Source: Sanguinoderma infundibulare (lineage: Eukaryota; Basidiomycota; Agaricomycetes; Polyporales; Polyporaceae). From it: a DNA stretch of 64,000 nucleotides. The stretch spans positions 2,418,001-2,482,000 of the forward strand of contig JAVLRN010000001.1 in NCBI GenBank assembly GCA_032821775.1. Direction: 5' to 3'. Made by a program: the position numbers and the translations under genes. Under the pieces are notes generated by a model. That model made no database searches and was not told the origin of the DNA. It was given only the letters and a program-made list of their open reading frames with translations. Of this stretch, positions 35,441 to 46,802 are shown piece after piece. Position 1 is the stretch's first letter, and each line of letters starts with the position of its first letter.

Positions 35441-37140
35441 ATGTCCTACATAAACAAGCGCGTCCCAGATGCAGACCAGTATTTCCCTTATAACGAGCCT
35501 ATCATTGGCTCTGCATACCCTAAGGCAAGCCTATCCATTGACCGTCGCGGTGGTCGATAGTACTGACTACTTGCACCAATCCAGGACGTATACCCTCAGA
35601 ACGCCGAGCTTCCTGCCCTGTTCAAACCGATCACCATCCGCGGCGTGACGTTCAAGAACAGGATCTTTGTCGTATGTCTAGAGGAAGGAGCTTTCCCCTT
35701 GGTTCCGCTCGCTGATACGCCTATCATCAGTCTCCCATGTGTCAGTACAGCTCTGATAACGGCCATGCGACCGACTGGCATCTCGTTCACATCGGCGTAT
35801 GTCTGGGAAACCCAACGTGGCAATCAACACATTCACTGACATGCTAGCACAGGGTTATGCGACCCGTGGAGTGGGGGCGATTTGCATGGAGGCCACCTCT
35901 GTCGTCCCTGAAGGTCGTATCTCCCCACAAGATGCAGTACGCTCATACAATCGTCCGTCCTCTCCATTCAAATGCTGACTTGGCGTGACTGTGCAGGGAC
36001 TCTGGACGGACAGCCAGATCGCGCCTCTTAAGCGTATAGTAAGCTTCGCGCACGCTCACGGAACGCTTATCGGCGTCCAGCTTGCCCACGCCGGCCGGAA
36101 GGCCTCCACCTACGCCCCATGGGTACATGCCAACATCGCAAAGACTTGGAAGGCTCCGACATACGTCGCTGGCGACGACGAAGGTGGTTGGCCTGATAAT
36201 GGTATAAGTTTCTGCAGAGATAATTTGCGAGATTTGCACTGACCATTTCATTTCGTCTTGCAGTGTCTGCTCCGAGCGAAATCCCCTTCTCGGACCAATA
36301 CCCAAAGCCCAACCCGATGACGGAGGAAGAGATGCAGCGTATCGACGACGCATTCGTCCAGGCTGTGGAGCGTTGTAAGAAAGTTGGATGTTAGTTACCC
36401 TACCCATCGTATTCCCAAGGGACTAACCTAACATATTTTCCGTTGCGTACAGTCGACTTTATCGAGATTCACGGCGCACACGGCTACCTCCAGCACGAGT
36501 TCATCTCCCCTCTTTCGAACGTCCGCACGGACAAATACGGAGGTTCGCTCGAGAACCGTCTGCGCTGGCCGCTCCGGGTCGCGCAAAAGGTCCGGACTGC
36601 CTGGGACAAGCCCTTCTTCTACCGCATCAGCGCAACCGACTGGGCCGAAGGCCCAGAGCGGGATGCGAATGGCGAGTGGAAGCAGTGGGGAATCGAGCAG
36701 AGCAAGGTCTTCGTCGGAGAGCTTGAAAAGCTCGGCATCGACCTCATCGACTGCAGCAGTGGCGGAAACTGGGTCAAGCAGAAGATCGCTGTCGGGCCGG
36801 GATACCAGGTGAGCGACTTCTACCAGGCACTGCCCCCGCGTGTTTGAATGCTGACGACGATCGGCTGGATTAGACTCCATTCGCTGAGGCCCTGAAGAAG
36901 ACCCATCCAAGCCTACCGATCGGCACTGTCGGGATGGTCACCGAACCTGAACAGGCCGAGTCGTACCTGCGTGACAGAAAGGCGGACGTTGTCTTCCTCG
37001 CGCGTGCATTGATCCGGGACCCTCATTGGGCGATCCACGCTGCCGAGAAGCTTGGTGTGGCGGTCAAACCAGCGAACCAATACGAGCGTGGGTGGGTAAC
37101 CTTGCTCACTCCCGCTCCGGCAGGAGAAAGCAGCAAGTAG
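35441..37140 (+). CDS. Old yellow enzyme-family NADH:flavin oxidoreductase (YqjM-like)
   Basis: An FMN-dependent ene-reductase. After a short first exon (MSYINKRVPDADQYFPYNEP) the barrel begins with LPALFKPITIRGVTFKNRIF and splices to SPMCQYSSDNGHATDWH, the flavin-binding segment of the YqjM class, with Cys tuning the FMN. The next exons give GVGAICMEATSVVPEGR, then LIGVQLAHAGRKAS. FIEIHGAHGYLQHEFISPLS carries the His-x2-His substrate-anion site. The end holds IGTVGMVTEPEQAESYL and VFLARALIRDPHWAIHAA. About 400 residues. The first intron (35525 on) starts GCAAGC rather than GT: the codons CCT AAG join to GAC GTA TAC only with this GC-AG splice. Fungal relatives act in xenobiotic or secondary metabolism; the native substrate is unknown. 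Confidence 0.93.
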
Positions 37141-37424
37141 TGGGGAGGACTGGGAAGAAGATGCTAAACCAGTGTGGCAACGCAGTAGAGAACTAGATGA
37201 AGAATATCAGTGTCTGTAACATAGATGTTCTCACACCGTTCTCTTGATACTCCTGGACGCTCGCAGTCAAGTAAGTCTAGAGCGGGAATCGCATTATGTA
37301 TGCGTGCTGTAAAGTATCTAGTCTACAAACTGAGTAAAATACCTGTTCGTGTCCGTGTGCAGCGAGCTTCTAAGGTTGCTGTAAGCTCATCTAAATTCCC
37401 GGTGTAAGCCTGAAAGGATGGCCA

Positions 37425-39824
37425 TTAGATCGTGGAACGAGCAACGCGGCAGAGATCATCGTACCAGTCGTATTTTACAAGGTCATCGGCGTTAACGAGT
37501 GCCGCCGAGGCAAGCTCGCGTGCCTCCATGTATACCCAGAGCTGAAAGCGGCGTTCAACAATCTATTGCGCTCTTCACGTCGAGTGACGCGACGCACCTT
37601 CAAGAACGCCCCCATCTCTCCCGAAGGCAACTGCTTCATGCTCTCCTGCGTCGACATCTGCCGCCCAAGCTGCCTCAGGATCGGCAGCGCGCTCTTGAAA
37701 AGATCCAACCGAGGGTCCAGCTGTCGTCCGATCCCCTCCAGCAAGAGTATCGAAATGACCGTGTTCACAAAGTCGCCCTCCATCTTGACGTGGTGCCTCC
37801 GGACGGCCTTCAGCACCTCGTTCAGGATGTCCGAGATCTTGATCTGCCCGAGCGAGAACGTCTTGCGCTTCACGTTAAGCACGATGTGCTGCATGCGGAG
37901 CGCGAACGTCTCGACGTCGATCGCGAGCTCGGGCGTCCGACAGCGCTCGACCATGAGCACGCCCGCGCGGTAGCCGTCGAACTCGGCCACGGCGCGGAAG
38001 AGGTCGAGGAAGTTCTTGCGGTTCACGCCGTTGAGCGTCGTCACCAGGCCGGCGTCGACGAAGACGATCTCGGGCTGGTACCTTTCGGCGCCTAGCTCGG
38101 CCAGCTTGGCGCGCCAAGCCTCTGGGTCGTGAGCGAGGGTGCGGAGCTCGTCCACCGCTATATCGCCGGAAGTGCGCTCCCCTAGCTTGGGAGCGGGGAC
38201 GTCTTCTGTGCCAAAGAGGGATGAAAACCACGACTGATCGGCCTTCGACCGCCCGTTGTGTCTCATGAACTTGATCATGATATTGCCAGGGTGTAAATCG
38301 GAGTGCACGAAGTTGTCCAGGAGCAGCATATTCTGTGCACGGAGGTGAGGATCATGAATAATGCTGGACAAGAGACGAAACATACCAAGAAGGCGTCAAG
38401 TCCAACCTCTGCAAGGGTGTCGTTGAACGGACCACCGCCATTTGCGAGGAACCACTCGAGCGGCAATGCGTTTTCATACTCCTCCACCAGGAGACTCGGG
38501 GTACTCCACAACCCGAGAGAGCGAGGGAACGACACGGGCAGCTTACGGGCTTCGAAGTTCTTCTCGAACTTAGCCAGATTGTCCGCCTCTATTCGCAAGT
38601 CGAGCTGCTCGTGCATCATGCCGCCAAACACCTCGACTTCCTCCGGGAGCGAGAGCCATTGCATGCCAGGGAACAGTGTGATCACGTTCGCAAAGAAAGA
38701 CATGATGCGGAGGTCCCTGTTGATCATTTTCGAGACATGAGGATGCAGAACCTTGATCGCGACAGACGCAGTGGGAACCGAAGGTGGCGGCTCATTCGTC
38801 AACGAAGGGGGTAGGACCGCTTTCCGTTTAGTGCGCTTCGAGGTTAAATAGGATGGCGGAAGAAGGTCTTGCTTCAGAGTCGCCCGGTAAACCTGGAACG
38901 GAGCCATCGTCTATTAACGGCAATAAAATATCCGGCACGACAGGGCACCTACCTGAGCTATGGCACCGGTCCCAATGGGAGTCTCTTCAAACTCCTCAAA
39001 GACATCGTCAAAGGGTCGTTGAAAAGCGTCCTCGATGACCTCCCTTGTATGCGACAGAGGATGTGCCTTCCCTCGCGAGTGCAGTGCGCCCATACGTTCG
39101 CACAGGAGAGCAGGGAATAAGTCGGCCCTCGATGCAGCCCATTGAGCCAGCTAGCATGGAATGGTCAGTTTGCGGTCTCCCGATAGCACATAAACAGAGA
39201 AGGTCGGCTTTGGGAAGGAGATGATGTCATGGGTAAACGGAACTCAAATGAGCTCACCTTTATGAACGTCGGTCCAGCTCGCTGCATCTGCCTGGTGAGG
39301 AAACCATACCACCAGACGGCTCCCCATCTATCTCCTCCAAGCTTGCTCTCCGGCTGCCCGATGAGCAGCAGTGGGGCGGTCAAGAAGACGGGAATGAAGA
39401 CGAAACATAGGTAGACGAATCGCTTCGCCGTCAGGATAGGCTCCAGGACCCTCGCGCGCAGGAATGTGATGAAGCGACTGAACAGCGTCCGGTCAGATTC
39501 GGAGGGGGACATGATGACCGGATCCAAGGCTTCCGCTGCTGCCGCGTCGGAACAAGGTATGAGGTCCGGGGAGGCGAAGACATTATGAGGTTTCTGGCCA
39601 GTGGGCGTCGCAAAGAGCGCAAATCCACCAACGACGGGTATTACCCATAAGAACCTTTTGGAAAACAACGGACTTGGTGCGGCCGTACGCGTGAAGAAGT
39701 GAGACGAGAACTGGCGGGGGCGTGTCGTCCGGGGCGAAGTTTTGGGGAAGAACCAAGTGCTCAGAGGTAAGAAAGGCTGCCTCGGGCCAGGCCGGAGGAA
39801 GGAGCGAAGCACTACAGGTGGCAT
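37425..39824 (-). CDS. Mitochondrial ABC1/UbiB-family atypical kinase (MCP2/CQD2-like)
   Basis: A member of the ADCK/COQ8 superfamily, probably of the yeast MCP2/CQD2 branch in the inner mitochondrial membrane, which affects coenzyme Q and lipid distribution. The N terminus (MPPVVLRSFLRPGPRQPFLP) is basic and Ser/Arg-rich like a presequence. A hydrophobic helix follows (VYLCFVFIPVFLTAPLLLIG). Then come IKLAQWAASRADLFP (the KxGQ-motif position), the Ala-rich nucleotide loop GTGAIAQVYRATLK, VAIKVLHPHVSKMI with the ATP lysine, HSDLHPGNIMIKF and VFVDAGLVT, the catalytic and metal sites. The last intron (about 37573-37605) restores the C-terminal exon IVERRFQLWVYMEARELA, ending at the TAA at 37425. 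It is divergent from glycogenin. Confidence 0.92.
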
Positions 39825-40804
39825 GAGTACATCATGGACGACGAGGACGAGGGCGACACGGAGTCAGACGATGAGCAGCGTCACTGGCGCAGTGCACATC
39901 GCTCACCAAAATCATGTGCATCCCGCTCTCACGGTGTCTAATGCGATGACGTAGGATGCATTGTGTGCCGGGTCCACCAACGGCCATGGCATTGGCATTG
40001 CGGCACCTCGTCCTCTCGTTCCTTTGGTTCACAGCAGAAGACGTCACTAATGACATGGTCGAGGGATGCCTAGACTTAACACGATCTGGGGTAGTATATT
40101 CCCGCCGAACTTTCCCACTCACAAAAATTCCCACTCGGCCACCTGCCTTCGCTATTGATTGGCATGAGATAGCTCACCTGGCAATGTCGATATGCCAGAC
40201 GGTACGTATGCAACAAACACAACCTTTACACCCCGCTTGCCTTGGTTCTGCAACACCAGACCCAACTTTCCACAAGACGTCAGGTCACTGACTACGTCTG
40301 CTCCTGCTCCCGACAAGTCAGTTGCTATAATACATGTCGGTCGCAGAGAAGGCGGCGTAATCGGGCTTCGTTATCACAACCCACCGATCGTCGCAGCCCA
40401 AATGGTGTTTGGCCTGAGAGATTAGCCCAAGTCAACGGAGACATCATGGTATCTTCTCTCCAGAAGGCGACTTCTGCCCGTCGAAGTTACGCCGTCGGAT
40501 CACTCAGGATAACTTAAGTGCAGCCGAGGACACTGTAGCATGTTGTTGAAAGAGCATTGAATATTGATGACAGAAGATAGACGGTTCAGAGGACTGGACC
40601 GTTGATCAAAGGGGGGATGGAGGAGTCGTGATGGACGGCGACGGGCAGGCTGAGGGTTTCGTGAACGCGGTTGATGGCAAGTAGCGCTGTTACGTAAGAT
40701 AGATAGCCGGCATGACGGGACGAGGGCAGACGCGCGAGACATTAGCTTGTCTCCGACTCGACGAGCGTGCCCCGACGCTGCTCCCTTGCTCGAGCCGTGC
40801 GCTC
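39825..40804. promoter_or_regulatory. Divergent upstream region of the UbiB kinase and glycogenin genes
   Basis: A 980 bp region between two divergent starts. Small open frames on both strands lack family features. No TATA box is obvious near either start. Confidence 0.4.
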
Positions 40805-43800
40805 ATGGACACTCCTTATGCCTTCGTAACCCTCGTCACCTCCGACCATTATCTTCCCGGCGCCCTCGCTGTCGCCGCCGCACTCAAGGATCTCCATCCT
40901 TCTCCTCCGGTCCCTCCTGAACTTCCCTTTCAAACCCTATGTCTCGTTACGCCCGAGAGCGTGGACGTGTCAACTATCAAGTTCTTGCGAAGAGCGTTCG
41001 ACGTTGTCATTGGCGTGGAAATCATCGAACAAGAGGATGGACGAGGGTTGCAGCTCCTTGGTGAGTCTCAAAGTCCTATCTTACCTCTTCCTAAGCAATC
41101 AAGTACGGCGCACCGACGCGTCCTTGCACTAAATTCTTGGCGTGTTCTAACGTACGAATTTAAAAAAACATTTTTACTTTCCATTCGAAGTCTATCGAAG
41201 GCACAGTTAATTTTTATGACCGCATATAGTCGCCTCTTAACAACTCTTTTGGTGGAACGCTCCGCCTCAATGCGTGCTGACCACTTTCCACCGCAGGTCG
41301 CCCGGACCTTAATCTCGTCCTTACCAAGCTGCATATCTTCCGTCTCACCCAGTATGCCAAACTCATATTCCTCGATGCCGATGTTCTTCCTGTACGGCCT
41401 ATGTCTCACCTATTCACGACCCCCCACGAGTTTGCTGCCGTTCCGGACGTTGGCTGGCCTGATATCTTCAACTCCGGTGTCTTGGTTTTCACCCCTGGAC
41501 AAGAGAAGTTCAAGGAGCTCACGGAACTACTCGAGTCGAAAGGCTCATGGGATGGTGGTGACCAGGGCATCCTCAATGAATGGCGCGGAAATGACTGGCA
41601 TAGGCTCAGCTTTACGTATAACACCACCCCTACCGCGGTCTACACGTAAGTTCCGACGGCTCAATGGTCTTATGACGAACCCTCTAACTTTCTCCAACCA
41701 GGTATGCCCCCGCGTACGAGCGTTTCGGTTCTCAGATATCTGCCATTCATTTTATTGGACCAAAAAAGCCTTGGGCCTCCATCACCTACCGCCCACCTGG
41801 TATGAAGTGTTCTCAAGCCTCCGATACTCCCAAGAATACGCAGACACAGTCTTATGACTACGATTCTCTTGTCGACCGTTGGTTCGACGTGTACGACAGG
41901 CACTATCGTTCCGACCTCCACCCGGAGCACGCGAACTTCGAATTCACGCGTTATGACTCCGTCTGGGATGCGGGTACTGGCTTCGGTGCTGAGATCACCC
42001 GTCCCCAGTCTGCGACGCCGAGCGGTGCCTCCCTCGGTCTAGACGACTTGCGCAAGATCGCCGTTGAGGGTATCAACAGCTATACCAATGCCCCTCAGGC
42101 TCGACCGAAGGTGGGCGAGTATCGCTCGATGCCACTGGAGGGGCGTGTCGACTTGATGCGGCCCCGAAAGGAGCCTCCGCCACCGGAGCGGGAGAAGGAG
42201 AAGGAGAAGGAGGAGACTGCCCACGACCAAGGCGGGGACCAGAACTTGACCCCCAAGCAAGCGTTCACCGTGCTCGAAGGGGGCGAGGTTCCGCAGATGG
42301 AGACTCTACCAAGTCCCCTCTACCAGGATTTGGCCCCCACTGCCCCTCCAACCCAACACGTCGTACGACAGCAGCAACCACAACAGACTGGTCCGTATTT
42401 CTCATCGGCATCGGAAAGTGCTTCCATGCATCCACGACTTGATGTTCATGCACCATCACTAGGGATGTCTTGGGCTTCACAGGGAGACAGGCACTTCCTC
42501 GCTCAGAACACCTTGCATTATCAAGAAAGCGAACAGTCGGACGACCAAGCACCCCCCGCTGTGCCTTGGAAAGCATCGACACGCGTCCCCTCCCCGGTGG
42601 CAGAGCGTCACCATCGCAAGGATACAAATCACGTTCGTCATGGTCATTTGTCCCCTCGCGGTAGCGGATACCACTCGCCCCACGGGATTCAATCCCCTCG
42701 GGGCGTTCAGTCGCCACGAGGGCATCACTCTCCCACCCAGCGGCGACATTCTCCTCCCCCTGTAGTGCGTCGTCATGCTGGACAGAATCATCATACACCC
42801 TCTTATCAGGACGCTTCTCATCAGCATCCGTCATCGTATCAGCACCAGTACCAGCAGCACCCGCCTGCGTCTCATCCCCAGGTCCAAACCCATCAGGCGC
42901 GAGCACCGCGTCCGTCATCTCCTCCGAAGGTGGAGTGGAATCCTGCGATTGAACCTCCCCCGAAAACGCTGCCTCCGCCATCCGGGTTCCCTTCGGATAC
43001 ATACTTCCAAAACATCTGGGATCAAGCACCGAGTCGTGGCCCAGATACTACGTACCAGTCTTTCCCCGCCGATCTACCTGGTCCGCAATCGGGGACGTTC
43101 TTCCAGCCTCCGCCTCCTTCCAGTATCCCGGAGCAACTTCTTCTTGAAGGCCAGTACGAGAACGTCATTGGATGTGTCTCAGGTCCTTCCCAAAGCTCCT
43201 CTTCCGCCCCTCCCATCCCCGACCGCACAAAAGTTCACGCTGTCTTTCCTTGGGAAGAGAAGCCAAGGTACGCACCGCGGCGTGTATTCCCTGTCTCGGA
43301 GTCTCCACCACCTGTTGCCAAGTTCATCGACGAACCGACCCCTGCACCCAAGTCGGCCTCAAAACCGCCCATCGTGTCGCGGACTCAAAGTCTTCCTCCA
43401 CCCATTGCCCTGCCGTTCAGCATCGGCTACGCGAATGCATGGGATACAGTGCCGAGTATCCAGAAGTACGCATCGAAGCTTGTACGGCCGCACCATTCAG
43501 TTTTCCAGCCTGCCCCTCCGGAGCACGACGAGAGTTGGCGGAAGTGGGACGAAGAGCGGGAGCGGGAGTATCAGGACAAGCAGGACGCGAGCAGCATGGA
43601 CGGCGACGACGAAGATGATGGCGATGATGATGAGGATAACGGGGGGCAACCTGCGCGTCACGACAGCGACAGCGGTCGAGAGCGCAACCAGCCTCGCCGG
43701 ACGCGTGCGGGTAGTAATGCATCCGCAACGTCGATCAAGACCAAGAAGTATCGCGGGCGAGGTGTGCAGACGATTCCTATTGAAACACGCAGTATGGGCG

Positions 43801-44567
43801 TGCAGATTAACGTCTGGGCAGAGGAAGTCGACGTCGTTCGCAAGGGCAAGAAACCGAGTCGTGGTTCTGGTACGAGCGCAAGACAGTGGCCGACGTCGCC
43901 GATGTCGCCGCCGTTGCAGCCTGCGGTCACGTCGAAGGTAGATCCAGGCCAGATGGCAGTCGGAACTCCGCCGGTGACTCAGCCTCAGCACGCGGTCACC
44001 TCGCCCTTCTCGCCGAAGACGTCGCCCACGAGACTCAGGTCGCCGCGCACGTATTCTCCGCCGACGGGGACGAGTCCCAAGATGGCATCCTCGCCTCCGA
44101 GGGTCGCGTCTCCCCAAGCTCTTTCCCTTCCAAAAGTCCCCTCGCCTTGGGGACCGTCCTCGCCGAGCGCGACCATGTCTCCGAGCCGCCTTTCTGGTGC
44201 ACAGCCGCCGGCGAGCAATTTGGCTCCGTCCTCGCAGACGCCGAACATACCTGCTGGCGCTCCGCCGCCTACCTCTCGTCAGCTTCCCAAGCTGACAACA
44301 CTGGCCTCACCGCCCCTGCAGCGTATGTCTTCGAACGATACGACGGTCACCTCTTCGCCTTCGACTTCGACAACGGGTCCCATCGAGACCCCTGAGGGCA
44401 CTCCGGTCTTGGGTCCTCAAATTCCTCAGCGCAAAGGCAAAGGCGGCCGTGTGTGGGACCCGGCGCGCGGCGTGGATGTGTTTAAACGCTCATCCGAGGA
44501 GGTTTTGGCACGGTTCTTGCGATCCGGCTCGTTTGACGAGGAGGACGGCCAGAGACGTCACGTCTAG
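40805..44567 (+). CDS. glg: Glycogenin with long disordered C-terminal extension
   Basis: Self-glucosylating primer of glycogen synthesis (GT8). The start gives YAFVTLVTSDHYLPGALAVA, the standard GT8 opening. An unusually long intron (about 41059-41297) splices to GRPDLNLVLTKLHIFRLTQY and LIFLDADVLPVRP, where DAD is the DxD metal site. DVGWPDIFNSGVLVFTPG and DGGDQGILNEW follow. After the last intron come AIHFIGPKKPW, and then hundreds of residues of disordered tail. The tail contains a KE run, SPRG/SPHG/HSP repeats near 42650-42750, an Asp-rich run near 43600, and near its middle FPWEEKPRYAPRRVFP and YANAWDTVPSIQKYASKL, the type of motif through which glycogenins bind glycogen synthase. Glycogenin is a known neighbour of the HD mating-type locus in Agaricomycetes. 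Confidence 0.95.
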
Positions 44568-45169
44568 GTAGCATAACGCCTCTTCTGCATCGCTCTCCTA
44601 CGAGTTCTTTATTCTCTGTGAATATTAGATGTTCCTCCTCTCATTATTCTCTTCCTTTTGTATGTAGCCAGCAGCTTCCCGTCCCATTCTCTAGTCCCGT
44701 CCCGTCATGTCTCTCTATCCTCGCCTCTCGCTCTCATCCGACGCGCGCCCACCCACCATTGTACCCATGATCGAAGCAACAATCTGTCTTCTTATGTCTC
44801 CACATCGCAATCCTCTCACGTTTGTTTATCTCCCACACTCGCTATTTGTGTCCATCCAGCTACTTATTGAATCATGCATGTCCCCCTCCAACTCGATCTC
44901 GGATACTTACCCCTCTATGCCATCTGTGACGAGTTCTGGTTGTTCACGCAGGTCGTTTATGTCCGTTCGTTGGTTCAAACACGCATATCGCCTCCGGCGG
45001 ACTGTTGATTTGAAGAGGCGGTTTTGTTTGCATTGCACCCCAAGTCATGTTTGTCGTTGTTTGTGTTCCCTCCTCAGGGCCTCAAACCTGGCCGTTGTTT
45101 GTGTCTGTCTTACTGGGCATACGGGCTCTGTTTGCATTACCCGTAATTGCCATCTGTCTGCCTGCGTCT

Positions 45170-45177
45170 TGACGTCA
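45170..45177. promoter_or_regulatory. CRE palindrome TGACGTCA
   Basis: A perfect ATF/CREB-type bZIP site lies 192 bp before the LEA-like ATG. A second partial copy (TGACGTCG) lies at 45241-45248. Fungal Atf1/Sko1 stress factors bind this element; regulation here is inferred. Confidence 0.5.
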
Positions 45178-45298
45178 CTGACTCCCGATGATATAGGCGC
45201 CTAGAAGTTGGGTTCAAGCTGGGCGGAGCCGCGGGGCGGATGACGTCGACCAAGCTTTCTCTGCCCCAGCCCCACGACGACGGCAGTGGATACAGCAG

Positions 45299-45304
45299 TA
45301 TAAG
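45299..45304 (+). promoter_or_regulatory. TATA-like box (TATAAG)
   Basis: Lies 70 bp before the ATG of the LEA-like gene, at the spacing seen for the cellobiohydrolase TATA box. Confidence 0.5.
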
Positions 45305-45368
45305 ATGGGCGGCGCACGGCCCACGACGTTCTCCACATCTCACGCACATCCTTCCATAACTCACCATC

Positions 45369-46132
45369 ATGTCTTCCGTTACTCTCCCCTCTGGCAAGTG
45401 CGTGCTCAACCATATGTCTGCTTGCTTTGCTACCCACGAAGACTGACAATCCCCGCAGGAGCGACGCACGCTACTCTACCAGCGCTGCTGTTGCTGAGAG
45501 TGAAGCTTCGACCACGCAGCTGTCGAACCAGGTTCAGCAGAACGCGAACCAACTCCACACCGCCGCCACGGACGCTGCGCATTCTGCCCAGGTCCGTCCC
45601 TTTATCCTGTGGACTCATTTCAACAAGCGCTCATGTACTGACGTATCGTTCAGTCCAATGAGCCGAAGGCCGCCTCCGCTGTCGGTCAGCTAGAACAAGG
45701 TCTCAGCGAGAAGACCAGCGCCGCGGCGACGCAGGGCGCCCACGACATCGAGTCTGCAAAAGCAGCGGCGGCTGGCTACGTCGAGCAGGCCAAGCACCTC
45801 GCCAGCGACGCCCTTTCTACCGCACAGGTATGTGATCATGCTCTCCAGACCGAGAAGCATTCTCATCCGCTATCAATCCCATCAAGGACTACCTTGCTTC
45901 CGCACAAGCCGCTGCAAAACCTTACATCGAGTCCGCCGCTGGCACCGCACAAGCGCAGGTCGCGAAGGCGAAGAGTGCGATCTCCGGGAGCGAGACTGGC
46001 TCCTCTATATCGGGCAGACCTTCTGAAGTGCCGTCGACGACTGCCCAGCTCGAATCTGGGCCGGGCGTCGTCGGCAGCGCCAACCCCGACTCCCCCGGAG
46101 GCCACCCGCCGAAGAAGGTCGCGGAATTGTAG
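45369..46132 (+). CDS. Small LEA-like amphipathic helical protein
   Basis: Exons 45369-45397, 45459-45591, 45654-45827 and 45887-46132 join to 193 residues. The first line reads MSSVTLPSGKSDARYSTSAA. The body is Ala, Gln, Glu, Ser and Lys rich with no Cys, in repeating amphipathic blocks such as QNANQLHTAATDAAHSAQ, AHDIESAKAAAAGYVEQAK and DYLASAQAAAKPYIESAAGT. These resemble the 11-residue repeats of group-3 LEA or apolipoprotein-like helices, which are usually linked to desiccation, lipid surfaces or stress. The tail is disordered and ends HPPKKVAEL. No signal peptide or membrane helix is present. Two CRE elements upstream fit stress control. Function is inferred from composition only. Confidence 0.75.
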
Positions 46133-46802
46133 GACGTGAGGGCGGGCGATGAATCGTTTACGAGTCATTTACGTCTTATTGTGGACGATTGGGAACTTGT
46201 AGCCAACTTATATTTGTATTATGTCGATGTCATCGTATAAGAGTTACTGTGTTTGGCCAAAGCGTGCAACGGTTTCAGTGTCACCCAACATTGATGGCAC
46301 GCTAAGGCGAACGGAATTCACTCCCAGCGGCCGTCACCCACTATCATCCGTTCATCAACAATGTCGCCGTATTGGGCATCCATTGTAAGTACGCCACGCG
46401 ACCGCTTTGTGCTCGAGGTGACGACCCGCCGCCTTGCAAGGCACTGGCTAACGACCTTACGCTTCGTGCGCCAAAGCCATTGTCATTGTCTTTCAGCTTT
46501 TCCTTTAGCTTTGCCTTCAGTACACGAGGCTAGTAATGAATATAAATACGACGCGGTGAAGCCAGTACAAATCGTATCGCCGTCTCTCTCCTCTCCTGCT
46601 TCCTATGCTTCCTACGATGTGGACACCACCACCACCTACGACCTATCAGGCCACTGATCAACCGTCGGTATACCGTTCCTGCGCATCGCAGCATACGAGA
46701 GTCGTGGTTACATTATGGGCGTGATGAAGTCCAATTACTAGGGTATGTCCGTCATACGTGGTCATCGTGCAGAAGTGAGGCGAAGGGATATACTCTCTCC
46801 TC
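46133..46802. other. Intergenic, one doubtful small open frame
   Basis: 670 bp between the LEA-like stop and the convergent MFS stop. An open frame at 46361-46657 (98 codons, plus) starts MSPYWASI and is followed at once by a GTAAGT donor-like sequence, but no acceptor gave a sensible continuation. It is not called as a gene. Confidence 0.35.

Larger units (their letters stand above)
44568..45368. promoter_or_regulatory. Glycogenin 3' region and promoter of the LEA-like gene
   Basis: An 801 bp gap. The left part is pyrimidine-rich 3' UTR-like sequence; an open frame at 44707-45204 has no protein-like features. The right 200 bp hold a CRE palindrome, a second TGACGTC and a TATA-like box ahead of the small gene. 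Confidence 0.5.

Noticed and set aside
44707..45204. 165-codon plus-strand frame downstream of glycogenin
   Set aside because: Pyrimidine-rich 3' region, Cys/Ser/Leu-rich translation without domain, and it overlaps the CRE region of the next gene.
46361..46657. 98-codon open frame on the plus strand
   Set aside because: No homologue-like sequence; a donor-like GTAAGT follows the first eight codons, but no acceptor gave a longer sensible frame.
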